A stretch of DNA of 64,000 bases from Alectoria sarmentosa (lineage: Eukaryota; Ascomycota; Lecanoromycetes; Lecanorales; Parmeliaceae), in the NCBI GenBank assembly GCA_009733775.1, contig WOGZ01000001.1:336629-400628 (forward strand). Direction: 5' to 3'. The translations under genes and the position numbers were made by a program. Numbering within the stretch: position 1 is the first letter of the stretch; each line of letters starts with the position of its first letter. Positions 22,216 through 34,451 of the stretch are shown in pieces. The notes beneath the pieces were generated by a model. It was not told where the DNA came from. It ran no database searches and saw only the letters and a program-made list of their open reading frames with translations.

Positions 22216-23144
22216 GTCTTAAGTCTACCGTTGTCATAGTAAGCTATTGTTAAAGCGAGCCTGTTTATAGCGATAGTCTGATTTTAATAATGTCCTGTGC
22301 TTTGATGCTCGCCGCCTTTCAGCCTTGTTGTGATATGACCTGTGAGGACGCGTCAAACCAACGAAAAACATGGAAAGCTGAAAGAGCTCTGGCAGTGTCT
22401 GAGCAAAGAACAAGCTTCACATCAGAAAAGATGCTCCCGGGTTTTCTGAGAGCGTAAGATTTTGTAAGTCACCTACAGGTGCTTTTCAAACATGAGCACC
22501 GGCAAAGTGTTTCGGGTTCTCGCAGAAATTTACAGCATCAGGCATTTAGCCGTATGATGCAGTCATGATTACTGAACCTAGGTTGACGCAGAATCGACAC
22601 TTCTTTTCCTAATCTCTAACAGGATTCTTCCCTTCCTCCATTTGTAAAGAATCTTCTCTTAAACGCAAAAATTGTCTGGGTGTCGACAAGGGCTTGAGGA
22701 ACGCTTGCCGAGTCTCCCCTACCAAGATCCTCGAGGGCAACTTGCCATTTCATTGGCAGAAGGTCAATTCCACCCCGCATTGTTGCATTCGGCAGGCCCA
22801 CGAATGAGGACCAAGTCAGGGTGCTTCATCAACCTGGAATCTGCTTCCCTTGAGGAGCTGGTGGAGGATTCCGAACGAGTAAGACCGTGAGGCTCAAGAG
22901 CTGAATTAGCCACGGGGATCAGACATGGAGGACGTGTTGCAAGTTCAAGCATAAGTTTACACCTGTGATATCTCGTGCTGCCGTGCTTGCTATGCGCCCG
23001 TCTGGATCTCTCAGTTTGGCGTGTTCAAGGAGGGAAAGCAAACGACAAGTCAAGTCGGAGATACGATCTTGAATCGAAATGGAACACTTGGAGAAGTGGG
23101 TTTGTGGGCTACATTAGATAAGAGCGTGGCCTTTGGCAACCAGC
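22216..23144. other. Intergenic region
   Basis: No gene supported. Convergent 3' regions of the lipase and the methyltransferase. Confidence 0.45.
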
Positions 23145-24585
23145 CTACGCATCATCATCCGCCAACACAACCTCAATCAGACTCTCCGTCGCGCCCTCGC
23201 CCTTCCAGATCCCACTAATCTTCAATCCCACACTCCCCACCAGACTCCGCCACTGCGTCTCCGTCCGCTCGCAACTCCCGGCCATGACCATCATGGTCCA
23301 ATCCAAGCTCGTAATCTTCCAGTCGGCGCCTTGATCGGCGACCACGTTCTCGTTGATCAGGATCTTCGAATGTCCCGGTTTCAGCGCTTCTCTGAGCTGC
23401 GTGAGTATCTTGCGCGCGTTGTCATCGCTCCAATCGTGCAGGACCGAGTGCATGTAGTAAGCTTTGGCGCCCTTGACTGGCTGCGGCGTGAAGAAATCAT
23501 GCACTGTGCATTCTATACCTGGCCGATCGCCCTCTTGAATCGAGGAGATGGCCTCGGCTTGGTCTTGCAGGATCAGTTTCCCGGACATGGTAGGGCGTTT
23601 GTTGTGGAATTCCGCCAAATCATGCCCCGTCGCTCCACCCACATCCACAATCAACACCTCCTCCTCCCCTACCCCGCCCAAGCGCTCAGCCACGGGATAA
23701 AACCCCTCGTCCATCCAATGAGGCCGCCCCATGCTGTAGCCAGCCATGTGGTTTTGGAAAGCCGTCTGCATGCGCGGATCGGCTGCGAACCATTCAAAGG
23801 GTCCCAATTCGGTGTTGTGGCCGTATTTGAAAGCGCCGATGTCTGTGGGGTTGACGTGCTTGGTGCTGCGGAAATAGGCGGGCACGCGGGCGTAGGCGGG
23901 CAATTCGGCGTCGAAAGTGAAGAGTACGCCGTCGGAGAAGACTGGGTCAGTGAGTGAGTTGGAGAAAGGGGTGGGGGCGTATGTGTCCGGGGAGGTTTCA
24001 CGGATGATGGTCATGCTAGCGAGATGTTTGAGCATGCGACCTAAGTGATGAGGGAGTTCAGTCAGTGCTCAATATTTGCTTCCGATCATTCCGGCACTAC
24101 AAAAACTTCGGGGCTCGAGTTTTGCGGGAGGAAGGAATTTTCCGCTTCACCAACGCCTCGCTTCAACGGTCTCTGAGGGACTCACGTCCTCCGCCCCTAT
24201 GAGCCCAGATGAAAGGTCCATTCTACCATTTTACTCTCAAATCTCAGAGACACGCAGGTAGCCACTCACTGATTAGAGCAGGATCCGTCTTGGTGGGATC
24301 GGCGAGTTGCTGGCAGCTCTTCGCATTGCCGTCATCTGCCGCTAGCTTTGCGAACAAGCCAATGTCAATGCCAATCCGAATAGTGGCCGTTCTCGTTGGC
24401 TCAGCCCAGCCCATCCATAAGATCGTCTCCATAGGCGTCTCCAGAGCACTGATTAGAGATCTCGCCTTTGCTATCATTTCCTGACGCGCGCTGTCGCCGG
24501 GTTTCAGGAGGGATGGTTGGAGAGACGAGAGGTCTTTAATGAGCGAGGAGGCCTGATCTGCCTGCTCGGCTGCTTGGGAAGACAT
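23145..24585 (-). CDS. AdoMet-dependent O-methyltransferase (COMT-like, class II)
   Basis: Two exons (24270-24585 and 23145-24040) give 403 residues; the intron of 229 bases is long for this genome but has GTGAGT and CACTTAG ends and restores ALISRMLKHLASM. The start is the ATG at 24585; an upstream in-frame non-ATG stretch is ignored. The N-terminal half is the helical dimerisation and winged-helix region (IDIGLFAKLA). The catalytic half has the AdoMet loop VDVGGATGHDLAEF, LILQDQAEAI, then MHSVLHDWSDD with the catalytic His, and KILINENVVAD. Members methylate hydroxyl groups on aromatic or polyketide substrates, often inside secondary-metabolite clusters. The neighbours here are a dead P450, an MFS transporter and hydrolases, which fits a decayed cluster; the substrate is unknown. 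Confidence 0.92.
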
Positions 24586-26244
24586 GTTTTGATGGAAACT
24601 TGGATTTCGCGATAGATACTGCTTCTTGGTTTTGAGAAGCTTCAGCAATGGCTTGGTTTTATTTTTAGCCTGGGAGCTTTGCGAGAACGATTGCTGTTTC
24701 TGAGGCTTTGCAAAGACGAAAAAGTTTCAAAACCCATGGCCTTGACCATCGCTTTAAGCGCGGGATCTCAGCGGTCAGACCCACGTGATGGTCTTGAGGC
24801 TGAATGGGATTTAAGACAAAATAGGAAAGTCGTGAGTGCTTTGCTTATATTCAGCCTCATTCAACGGTGCGCTCGATATTGAAAATCATTGTTCGGACTG
24901 TCCATCCATCCATCCAGAGGCCTGGACTGCATACTTCAAATTGAAGGAATGGTCCAGAGTCCGTCACACCCTAGACCTATCCAATAAGGTATTAAAAAAC
25001 AATTCAGAAAGCTGACAACCCCCACGGCTGCCATGATAATTCGTAGCTAGAACGCTTAGCCCTTGCCCTGGTGTTCCGGTGGACCACGCTAGCAGGGACC
25101 CAATGCAGGGAACATCGTTGAACAATTCGCTCGGCAGGGTTGTTTTTCTTTTTTCGCAATGACACTAGGAGCCAATCGGAAGCATCTTTTCGTAGCCCAC
25201 TCTAACCTACAGGCTTGGCAGCGCTGATAATGGCCCAATTTATTGTTATACAGCTCTTCTGCAGTAACGATGTTTATCACAAAAAAAAAAACAATTGTTG
25301 ACCTGGACCAAGAAATGCAAAGAATACATCGTCGTATATGACATTCTCTTGACGGTCCACTCGCCCCTTGTAGGAATTGATGGCCCGGTTTCAGTTGAGG
25401 TGGTAATGGGGCTGAGAATCGACAGCCAATTTCTACAAGGGGGCGAGTGGTCTGTTGAGGAAGCGAATCTACTTAAGATAATTGAGAGTATTTCGAACGT
25501 GCATGAGCGCCAAGTCTTCGATTCATCCTCATCGTTGTGGTGTGTTTTTGAAATTTCGGATTCGAAACGATTTATTAGCCAAAGTTTCCCCGAGGAAAGT
25601 GGGGTATTGGGGTTGTATATACTCGGACCCTGTATTTGTCAAATACAGATTAGTCGTCAGCGGTAATTTGATGGTCTCTTGAACTGAACATCTCTGTCCT
25701 GAACAAACGTCTCCATCCTCCGAGGTTTACCCGATTACTGCAGGTACCTATTCCACCAGATATATAGATTTTCACCACCAAATACATACATTTCCATCAC
25801 AATTTTGACTTGATACGCTTGATATGATCAACCCCAGGTAACATTCGACACGGTCCAGGCATTTCAGCGATTTTGGCCTGGATTTCACTAAGTTTGATCC
25901 GATCCCATTCCTCTTAAACCACGGTCCTCGGAGGATAGTGAAAACGTTTACCCCGGACGACTCGCCCGAAGGTTGGCGAGTTCCAGACAAATCTTGCCTA
26001 TAGGCTAGATCTTTAGCTACAGTATTTTTGCAGTTTGCTTGCAGCACCGTTGATCTGCTTCCTGCCCATTTGCGTTATAGGTATATCCAGTATCGGGCAT
26101 TGACCGCCAAGACGGACACGGTGGAGAAAGGGTACCCGAATGACCTCATATTGCCTTTCTTGCGCAGGTCATATCAACTAAGATAATCGAACGCCCAATA
26201 CAATCCGATGAAACGCACGTCAAAGGCCGATTACGAAAATGCTA
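24586..26244. other. Gene-free stretch with short inverted repeats
   Basis: No gene supported. It contains two imperfect inverted repeats: arms 25357-25373 / 25433-25450, and arms 25705-25725 / 25926-25949 (CCTCGGAGGAT...AACGTTT). These may be worn miniature elements. A 123-codon open frame (25295-25666) overlaps the first and has no domain. Confidence 0.4.
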
Positions 26245-26373
26245 CTCGTGCATTCCAGAGGTGAAGTACTTGACACAGGCAAGGACACCAATGAAATCTT
26301 CCACTTAATCGGATATCACTTGATCTATTGGCACCCTCGCTCTATCAAGTAGCTTACTCTTGGAACGCCCGAG
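26245..26373. mobile_element. MITE-like inverted-repeat element, copy A
   Basis: A 129-base element bounded by TA dinucleotides. The left arm starts CTCGTGCATTCCAGAGGTGA and the right arm, read in reverse complement, starts CTCGGGCGTTCCAAGAGTAA; both continue with TACTTGA and an AGGACACCAAT/GGGTGCCAAT end. The arms of nearly 48 bases are the same as in the copy at 39274-39433. It has no coding capacity. TA flanks and long terminal inverted repeats fit a non-autonomous Tc1/mariner-type element; the transposase source is not in this window. Confidence 0.75.
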
Positions 26374-26836
26374 TATGCCTCATGCTCGTTCGGAAGCACC
26401 CTGTCAAAAGTCGGAGTGAGTATTCCGAATCCACCGAAAGTACTACTGCTTTGGCCGACTGCAGCCGAACACCGAATTTCCATCATCACACTATCTTGAC
26501 GAAATTAAAAGATTTGTAGAGAAGCCGCATATTTAATGCGACTATGCGATCAAAGTAACAATCTGAATGAAGATTCGTTTCGAGTATATCTCGTTTGGTC
26601 CTTAGTACTAATATTCTATACTTCCTAAGCTCTTTTTAAACGGTCGTAGCTAAGTTTTGATTCCCACGTACTTGTCGTACTTGGTCATCTTGAAAGTATA
26701 CCATTGTTGAGGTCCTCACGATCCTGCTGCTGCCATAGATTCTATTTATCCTTCCTACCCCATCAAGAACGTGATCGTTGATCCACGTCTTCTGCAGCGT
26801 GCCTGTTAGTCTTGCTAGTGCTAAACCAGCAACATC
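26374..26836. other. Gene-free stretch upstream of the P450 relic
   Basis: No gene supported; presumed former promoter of the P450. Confidence 0.35.
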
Positions 26837-28597
26837 ATGCCTAACCTCGATTTTCTCATTACCTGGCCCTTGACGACCGTTGCTGCCTCGTAGTTCCTCT
26901 ATGTCATACTCCTCTACACTTACCGTCTTACTCTGCACCCGCTCGCCAAATTCCCAGGCCCGCGCCTCGCAGCAGTGACTTTCTGGTTGGAGTTCTACCA
27001 TGACTTCTTCCGCCGCTGCCAATACATCTTCAGCATTCGCGATATGCACGCCAAATACGGTCATATCGTGCGCATCTCTCCTGATGGATTGCACATCAAC
27101 GACCCGTCTTTCCTCCCCGAATTGATGCCCGCCGGGTGGCGTCGTAGGGATAAGTATCCACGTATGCTACAGGTGTTTGGCTTTTCGCAGGCCGCGGGCG
27201 CCACGGCTGATCATGATTTGCATCGGACCCGGCGCTCTGCGATATCGGAGATGTTCTCGAAAGAATCGGTAAGGAGGCTGGAGCCGATTATGAGGACGAA
27301 CTTGGAAAAGCTGTGGGTTCGGTTGAAGAAATTCCAGGATGATGGGAGGGCGATTAGCCTGTTGCCCATGTTCGGGGCTTTTACTAATGATATTATTTCC
27401 GAATATGCGTACGGCTTCAGTCTAAATTGGCTGCAAGCGCCGCAGTTTAACCACGTCTTTTTTGAAATGGTGAGTAGCAGACGATGTGCATTTGATATCG
27501 TCGGCTAAAAGTTTCCACAGATGGACGGCTTCCATGACCTGGGGCCTTTGGCGCTCCAATTCAAGCGGTTCATACCATCATTCGCCGGGCTACCTCCGTG
27601 GCTAGTGCTGAAATTGAATCCAGGATTCGCGACCTTCATAGAATTGAAAAGGGTGCCAGCGGCTTGATCACTCCTTGGTTGACCGAGCTAACCTCTTCAC
27701 AGCAATTACTAGACAACATCGACAGGGTTGCCAAATCTCATTATCAAGGAAGGACAGTAAAACGGTCTTTGATGAAATATTCGATAGCAAATTATCAGAG
27801 GAGGATAAGAAACCTCTTCGTTTGCTTCAGGAGGCCCAGACCTTCTCGATCGCGGGCACTGAAGCCACGTCTTGGACGATGAGTGTACGTCACACGAGAG
27901 CGAGCCCTCTTTATCTTCTGAAAGTTGACATTCGTCCCAGATCATGACCGTCCTTATATTTTCCACCCCAAGGGTCCTCGCGAAACTGAGAAACGAGCTC
28001 AAGGTTGCCATCCCCGATGTCTCCGCGCCATTATCGATCAAGGATATCGAACAGCTGCCATACCTCAATGCCGTCATCCCGAAGGGCCTGCGCCTCGCGA
28101 TTGGCAATAGCCGGCGGCAGACGCGCATCGGTCCCAGCGAAGTCATGACCTTCAACGATGGCAAGAAACAGTGGCAGATCCCGCCCGGGGTGAGTATCAC
28201 CCCTTTCATCCCCAAAGTTCATACAGGCACCTTCTGATCCACGCCTCAGACCCCCGTCGGCATGGCCTCGCCCCTCGTCCATCTCAACCCGGACGTCTTT
28301 GCCGATCCCATAGAGTTCCGCCCCGAGCGCTTCATCGAGAACCCGCAGCTCAAGCAGTACGTGTTTACCTTCTCACGGGGATCCAGGCAGTGTCTGGGGA
28401 TGCACCTGGCGTACACGGAGCTCTTTTTGGTGCACTCGGAGATTTGGCGCCGGTTCGGCAGCAAGGAAGATCACGGGCAGGACGGTTGGCTGGAGTTGTT
28501 CGAGACGGATCGCAGCGATATTGATATGGTCGCTGATCGGTTCGTGCCGTCTCCGAGGGCGGATAGTAAGGGCATTCGAATCAAGGTCCGCAAGTGA
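26837..28597 (+). pseudogene. Cytochrome P450 monooxygenase, pseudogene
   Basis: All landmarks of a membrane-anchored fungal P450 appear in order. An N-terminal hydrophobic segment is followed by a proline-rich hinge (LAKFPGPRLAAV), then AKYGHIVRISPDGLHIND. The I-helix motif is IAGTEATSW, and the heme loop is FSRGSRQCLGMHLAY with the Cys ligand. The gene is broken at several points. TAG interrupts the membrane anchor at 26891. TGA closes the second exon frame at 27665, and the I-helix lies in another frame. The K-helix ExxR reads KxxR (NAVIPKGLRLAIG; the Lys codon is 28082-28084), removing the invariant Glu needed for heme-pocket folding. Splice sites at 27470-27520 and after the I-helix are still recognisable. 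Such enzymes oxidise secondary metabolites or xenobiotics; this copy cannot be active. Confidence 0.88.
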
Positions 28598-29196
28598 ACA
28601 AAAGCGGTTGGAGCGAGTCCTCGGCGGCATCTCATCGTTACTTGCTTGAACGCATGAATATCCTATATCCCCGCCCACGGTGACGATAATCAGATCGGAG
28701 TGATCCATCCTCGCTCGTCGTCACGGGGACCAACCAAACCGTGCCCGGCTTGCTTGCTTGCTGCCGATCCTCGAGTTCGTGGAGGAGCCGCCGCCTGCAC
28801 TATCATCCTGGAATAGGGGGGGGGGGCTTAGACTGACTGCCAAAGTCCGCCATGGGGCCGGATGCGTCGCGTGTTTCTTGGTGAGGAGCTAGCTCGTGCC
28901 TGGGGATGGTTGGGGGGGGGGGTGATTCAAGCGCAGCTCGGCTGCGTTGGGGAGGACGTGAGAGAGTAGGGGGACCCGGCGGGGAGGGTGAGCTTGAGTT
29001 TGATGACTTTCGAAGGGCTCTCGTTGTGAATGTTTTACGAGTATCTGAGAGCTGTGATTTTTCACGACGATCATCCGATAGTACAGCGAACATTTTCAGA
29101 GGAGAAGTGATGAGCAGGTAAACCATGTGTCCTTCTCAAGTCTCCTGCCTAATTCTCCAGAAGCTTTTGATCATGTTGCAACCTCCTCTGTGCCTG
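28598..29196. other. Intergenic region with two G tracts
   Basis: No gene supported. Runs of 11 G occur at 28816-28826 and 28912-28922. A 107-codon minus-strand frame (28803-29126) is proline-rich and of low complexity, and depends on these tracts. Confidence 0.4.
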
Positions 29197-30823
29197 TTAC
29201 ACTCGTTCCAATTGAAACAGTCTTCTGAACACCAATTTACCATGTCCTAAGCGGCTCAAAACATCAGGCTCCTTGAATGCAAGCCTCAACTGCCGCTCCC
29301 CGCGTCCTTCAAGTTCATGCTCGCGTCTGCGTTCATTGGCCGCCTCTTCCTCCGTCTTCCTTATCTTCCACCCTCTGAGGAACAAGTTGCAGATCGACGC
29401 ACCGATAAACATGAAGCCCGTGAAGATTTGCACGTCGAGATAGATGTCGCCGGTTGATCGTCGCATCGCCAACCCGATGGGTTCGGCGACTACGCAAAGC
29501 GATGTCAGCAAAACGTCGACACGGAAATATTTATGTGACACTTACAAGTAGTAGGTACAGCCATACAGAACAGCACTACACTGAGAGTACTCGGGACTTC
29601 GGAAAGTCCTGCGACGTCTGCTCCAACTGGAGCAACTGTTGCCCAGAATGTGCCGCAAAGCGTGCCTGCCGCTACGGCGAAGAAACACAATGACCCGAAG
29701 CTCTTCGAAAAGATCCAGACAACAAGGCAGGCCAGACCGCAAAGCCCCGTGGTCGCGGCCGCCATATTGATTCTCCCCCAAGTATCACTCAAGTAGCCAG
29801 TGGACGGCCTACCGATGAACAGCCCGAGATTGATGAGCGCACCAACAATGGAGCCTTGATGAGCATTGAGGCCAATGCGGCGTGCGTAGTTCGGCAAGGA
29901 GTATAGTAAGATACTGTAACCCAGCTCGCTCAGGCAGCCCCAGCCGACCACCAACCAGATCTCCAAGCGTTTGAGAAGGCGATAGTTGAAAGCAGACTGG
30001 TTCGGCTGCTGCACCTTACTGCGGTCTTGGATCAAGACGATGGCGACGAGGTTGGCGACGAATGCACAGATGGCGAGGATACGGAACGTCAAGGCCGGAC
30101 CCGAGCCTTCCAGCATCGAACTGATGGCTAAGCTGTACACGATACCGCCGAACGGGGCGCCGGCGGCGGAGATGCTATTGGCTAAGCTCCTCCTCTTTGA
30201 GAACCATTGCGGTATGACATTGGAGGATCCGACGTAGAGGAAGCCTAGACCCCAGCCAAAGCAGACCCCTTGGCTGAGATACAGCTGCCAGACTTGAGTT
30301 GCAAATGATGCGCCAACGAGGGAAGCTGTGATAAGGACGAGACCAAAAACGAGCGTGGGGCGAATTCCCAAGAGACGGGAGCTGGTGTTAATCAGAGGCG
30401 TGATGGCAAGGGACATTGAAGTGGATAGGCCGCCAATCAAAGCGTAGTCCAGCGAATTGCCGCCAGGGTAACGGTCGTTTGCAAGAAAGAAATCGAGGAA
30501 GATGCCGTACGCCTTATTATGAAACCAAGTCAGCCCCATGAAATGCCACGTGAAGCCGACAAGTCAAGATCTCCTGTCCAACTACTTCCAAAGACGACGG
30601 TAGAGGCCAAACTCACAAAGTTAAGACCCCAAGTGTGAGCGTTGATCAAGAAAACGCACACGACACACACCCAGCCATAGCCACCGTCCGGAGGCACATA
30701 CTCTCTGTCCTCGGCATGAGCCGGGGCTGGGCGGTCGTGATCTGTTGAGAATCCGAGGCTATTTCCAAGAGACGAGAGTTCCAAGTCCATAGTAGTCTGC
30801 GGCCGGGTCCCCTGTGTTGCCAT
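29197..30823 (-). CDS. MFS transporter, monocarboxylate-transporter (MCT) type
   Basis: Three exons (30617-30823, 29546-30512, 29197-29489), introns of 104 and 56 bases, 488 residues. The N-terminal PPDGGYGWVCVVCVFLINAH is the hallmark of the MCT branch (PDGGWGW motif) at the first membrane segment. About twelve hydrophobic segments follow, with the inter-segment block VIPQWFSKRRSLANSISAAG and the loop GRPSTGYLSDTWGR after segment 8. The C-terminal tail is charged and cytosolic (RKTEEEAANERRREHE). Family members move monocarboxylates, riboflavin or secondary metabolites across the plasma membrane; the substrate cannot be told here. It is intact while the P450 1.2 kb away is dead, so it may serve another role. 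Confidence 0.92.
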
Positions 30824-31304
30824 GAATCCTTCCTCTCAAAGCTGCTATCGGTTTGGCAACTGTAGGGCATTGAGGGTAAAAAGTCCGTGAATTGTAGGAA
30901 CGGGTTGGTTGTATAAGGGATTCAAATTTGGTTGATGAGTGCGAAGGGGTGTGATGACGGAGCCGACCCGGAAGGGCTTGTCTTGAAAGTTCTGTGGCTG
31001 AATGGTGGCACAGAAGAAAAGTCTACTTCCGACAGCAGATGGTGGCATGGGGGAAAAGGTGCTTCGGTGGCATACTGTTGCACCGCCAAAAAGAGATAAC
31101 AAGGGCGGTGAACATGTTCAGTGCCGCAAATATGCAACCTCACGGCATCGCCGAGGACGCCGCGGCCAACCAGTCTTGTTCCACCATGCTCCTTTGATGT
31201 GTTGAGTAATGAGTGCATGTAGTATTCTTCATCTTGCTCCATTGATACTCGCCCTGCATCCCCCCACTCAAATTTCGCCTCGTTCTTTTCATCCTATTTC
31301 GATC
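30824..31304. other. Promoter region of the MCT-type transporter
   Basis: No gene supported. Overlapping short frames at 30994-31205 plus have no domain. Confidence 0.4.
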
Positions 31305-32455
31305 TTAGAAAGTCTCCGAGGCCAAACGTGTCACCTCCCGCCCCAAAGCTGCCGCGGCTTTCGCTGGTATGGCTCTCAGTAAAGCCGGTCCTAGTCCTGG
31401 AAAGAATTTCTTCACTCATCCCTTGCTATACACAGATTTGACGGTGCTGCTTATTCTTGGCTTGCCTTCAGCGGCCTGCAATCGAGTCTTCACTGTATCT
31501 ATCGGGAATAGCGGTGTCACCATCACAGTCCCCGCTCTCGCGCCAGCGACACTGACCGCTAACAGACTCAAGGAACCCTCGGCGCCATCTTCTTGTTTTG
31601 GATTCCTTCTTGCAGTATTCGTAGGTCGCAAAGTAGGCAACGCTATCAGGTGCATCTCTTGCAAAGGTCATGAGGCTCCCTCTACACACCGACCGGACGC
31701 CGCCATGTTTGTAAAGGCTACGCAAGATGGTCGTGTTGTGAGGCAATAGCAAACGACATCATTCCAGCCACCCCTTTACAGGAGTGGTACACACCATCAT
31801 GTACACTAGTACCATCCTTCGTGTACATAAGCGTGTCTTGCCCCCTAGATAGTTTCTCAATTAATCATTCCATTCAACAGGTTGCACCGCTGGGAGCTTT
31901 CTTGCCTTGCTTGCGCTCGTGAGGCATCTGCCCTCGAATTTATAAGAGTATATTGACACGTTTAAAAGGCACACTGACAAGTGTCATAGGTGCGGCTGAT
32001 AGCAGTCCAGCAGCGAAGAACTGGGGGTTGGAAAAGTCCGAGGCGGAAGGATACGTGGTGGAGGAAAGCTTCCGTATCAGCGACTTACCAACATCGTAGC
32101 TCCAGAATGATACGGCGTCTACGACAATATCGTCAATGAGGATCGGTGCTATTGCCAGAAGGCAAGTTACAAATTGGTGTTACGCCCATCAGTGGAGCCG
32201 AGACGCCTGGATAGATCCCCTGCTGCCATCAAAAGGATTCGGGACGATTCTCGAGCTTGAACATACCGTGATTCAACTGTCTTTGGTCATCTGCTCTTGA
32301 AAACATCTATCGCACTCCTGCGAACAGCCTTGTCTACTGTTTGCAGTCGTACCTTGATGAGGTCGAAAGGATGACCCACCAAGACCGAGCAACTTTCTCA
32401 AACAGCGCCAGCCACAAGGGAGCGAATGCCGGGAAAGGACAAATTCTCCGCGCAT
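31305..32455 (-). pseudogene. Mitochondrial carrier (carnitine/acylcarnitine type), decayed
   Basis: All three repeats of a SLC25 carrier can be traced in order from right to left. First comes SVLVGHPFDLIKVRLQT, the signature PxDxxKxRxQ with the VLVGHPFDL context of fungal acylcarnitine carriers. GIYPGVSAPLMGVTPIC and AVSFWSYDVGK follow, then GVAGMMSFAIA, CRGSLMTFARDAPDSVAYF, and finally PLFPIDTVKTRLQAAEGK and FFPGLGPALLRAIPAKAA. The blocks lie in at least three frames, with stops between (for example TGA directly before the first signature and another after SVYSKG). An intact carrier has about 300-330 residues and imports acylcarnitines into mitochondria. No continuous reading frame can be built by splicing. 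Substrate type is inferred from the first signature only. Confidence 0.8.
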
Positions 32456-34451
32456 TGTTCTTCGTGGTATGATCTGTTCAGTTCAGGTGAACTTGTTTGC
32501 ATCCTGAAGGATTAACGCGGGAGGCATCATCCAGGGAAACCGGAGGTGTAGAAACGGCAGGCGTCGGGACTAGGACCTTGCTACGCACTGAGCAGGGTTC
32601 CAGCAAGCCAAGATGCTGGCCCGAGCAGTTTTGAAGTACTATCAGGGTAACATTAACTAGACGTTATCATCAGAATTATGGCTCTTCGACCTGTTTCCAT
32701 AACGATAGCTCTAACGTAGGAAAACTTAATTGACACAAATAAAGCATTTGATGTTTCTACAATTTTGTTATGCAAAACTTCTTCCTAAAAAGGACTGATC
32801 ATCAAGATCTCTGGTGAAGAAGTAGCTACTTCTGCGACCAAAAACAATTGGGCAAAGAATGGGTTTTCAATGCACACTAGAAGTCAAGTGGTGGAGTGAC
32901 TGCTTCGATGATTGGACATGGTATATTAGAATCCAGAGCAAGCAAGAAAAGGCTGGACGAGGCGCATGCTCGGGAAAGGGTGATTTGGCTCTCACTTATT
33001 CGCCTGTGCATTAGCACGAAGCTCAACGATAGGTGACTGACAAGAGGGTCATATCCTCACTCTTTGCATGCGTTTGCTCGAACTAAATTTCTCTTGGAGC
33101 AGTAATGTCATTCAGATAGGGTGGAGTCTGCCAATGATAGGAATTAATTGGTCTTCAGCAGTGAGAAGACTTCTCATCATTCAATTCGGAGATCAAAATT
33201 GTTCCTTCGGCTGTCAGAGTAGTCAAAATAAGGTTCCCCGCCTCCTCCCACCTGTTGCCCACAGCATTCCTAAGCCTTTGTCACTGGCTTCGGATGACGG
33301 CAAGGGGCTGGAATCCGACCACTCGTGGGGAGCATGCCCGCCTTAAAGTACCTATGGTTTTTTCAAAATAGAATGGAGCTTAGTCTAAACCAATCAACAT
33401 GAAACAAACGGGGTATTCATGACACCAATCCTAATCGAGGTTTCAAGATCCGTGAGCGTTGAGATGCCTCAAACAACTTTTGGTGCTTGCATCAAGAATC
33501 ACACTAATCCTCTTTGAGGTTTTACGATCCGTGGGCTTTGAGTTACCGCACCTGACTTTTTGGTGGTTTACAGTACCACGCGGGTGGTGCGGGAGACAGA
33601 AGTCGTCGTACACCCTAATTCCACGAGAGCCGGATAACTTGACAACAAATAATCTGACGCAGAAGTTTTGGGTGTAAAAGTTGTAGATACTACTTAGTTG
33701 CAAATATTTTGTCGCCAGAGGAAATAGTTTGAAAGAGTATTGACTGACTTACGCCAGTTTACAGGATATTGGGATTTCTTGAAGTGTACGACGATTTCTG
33801 TCACCCGCGTGAGTACCACCAAAGTTCTAGGGATTGTACTAAAAATGAGACTAACCCTGTTTGAGGTTTCGGGATCTGTCAGCCTTGAATTGACGCGGTC
33901 AACTCTTTGTGGACCGGGTCGAGGCTGCCTCCGCGCAATCCCTTTTCAATTTTCCCTTCGAACATTTCTGCTAAACCTACCTGCCTAGTAGGCTGCAAGA
34001 CAGCAACACCACACATGTGTAGTTGTAAATTGCAGACATCAAAACTTCGAACGATTGCACGAACATGAGAAATCATCTGAGCATTGTGCCACAGTGAATG
34101 ACCTGCGATACAGATATCATGAGTGCCTGGTCGAATCTTACCTCCAGGAGCAAACAGCGCGTCGCCACCCGACCATCATCATACAATAAGCATGCGCATC
34201 GCCCCACTTTCCTCCCCCACCCCACAACAAAGATAATCTCACGTCTTGAGCCTATTTTATTCTCTTCTGCCGCAGGCAAAGATGTCCGCAAACATTGTAA
34301 CCAGAAAGCTTTCTCCAAGCTTGGTAACAGTGCAACAGAACACAACTTCATTGTTTCTGGTCTCGGTCACATGCGACGCAAAGACTCTGCAACTTGAAAA
34401 AGCATGCGGTCACGCATCTTTGAAAGAAGTCAACAAACACATATTGGCAAT
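32456..34451. other. Gene-poor stretch with degenerate direct repeats
   Basis: No gene supported in about 2 kb. The composition is mixed and slightly A+T-rich in 32.6-33.2 kb. Three related 55-60-base units are described separately. Confidence 0.45.
33423..33908 (+). repeat. Three degenerate direct repeats of about 56 bases
   Basis: Units at 33423-33478, 33503-33559 and 33850-33908 share CTAATCCT...TTTGAGGTTTC.GGATC and then GAG/AATT. Identity is partial. They may be remains of one repeated element inserted several times. Confidence 0.55.

Noticed and set aside
28803..29126. 107-codon proline-rich minus-strand frame
   Set aside because: Depends on two G tracts and has no domain.
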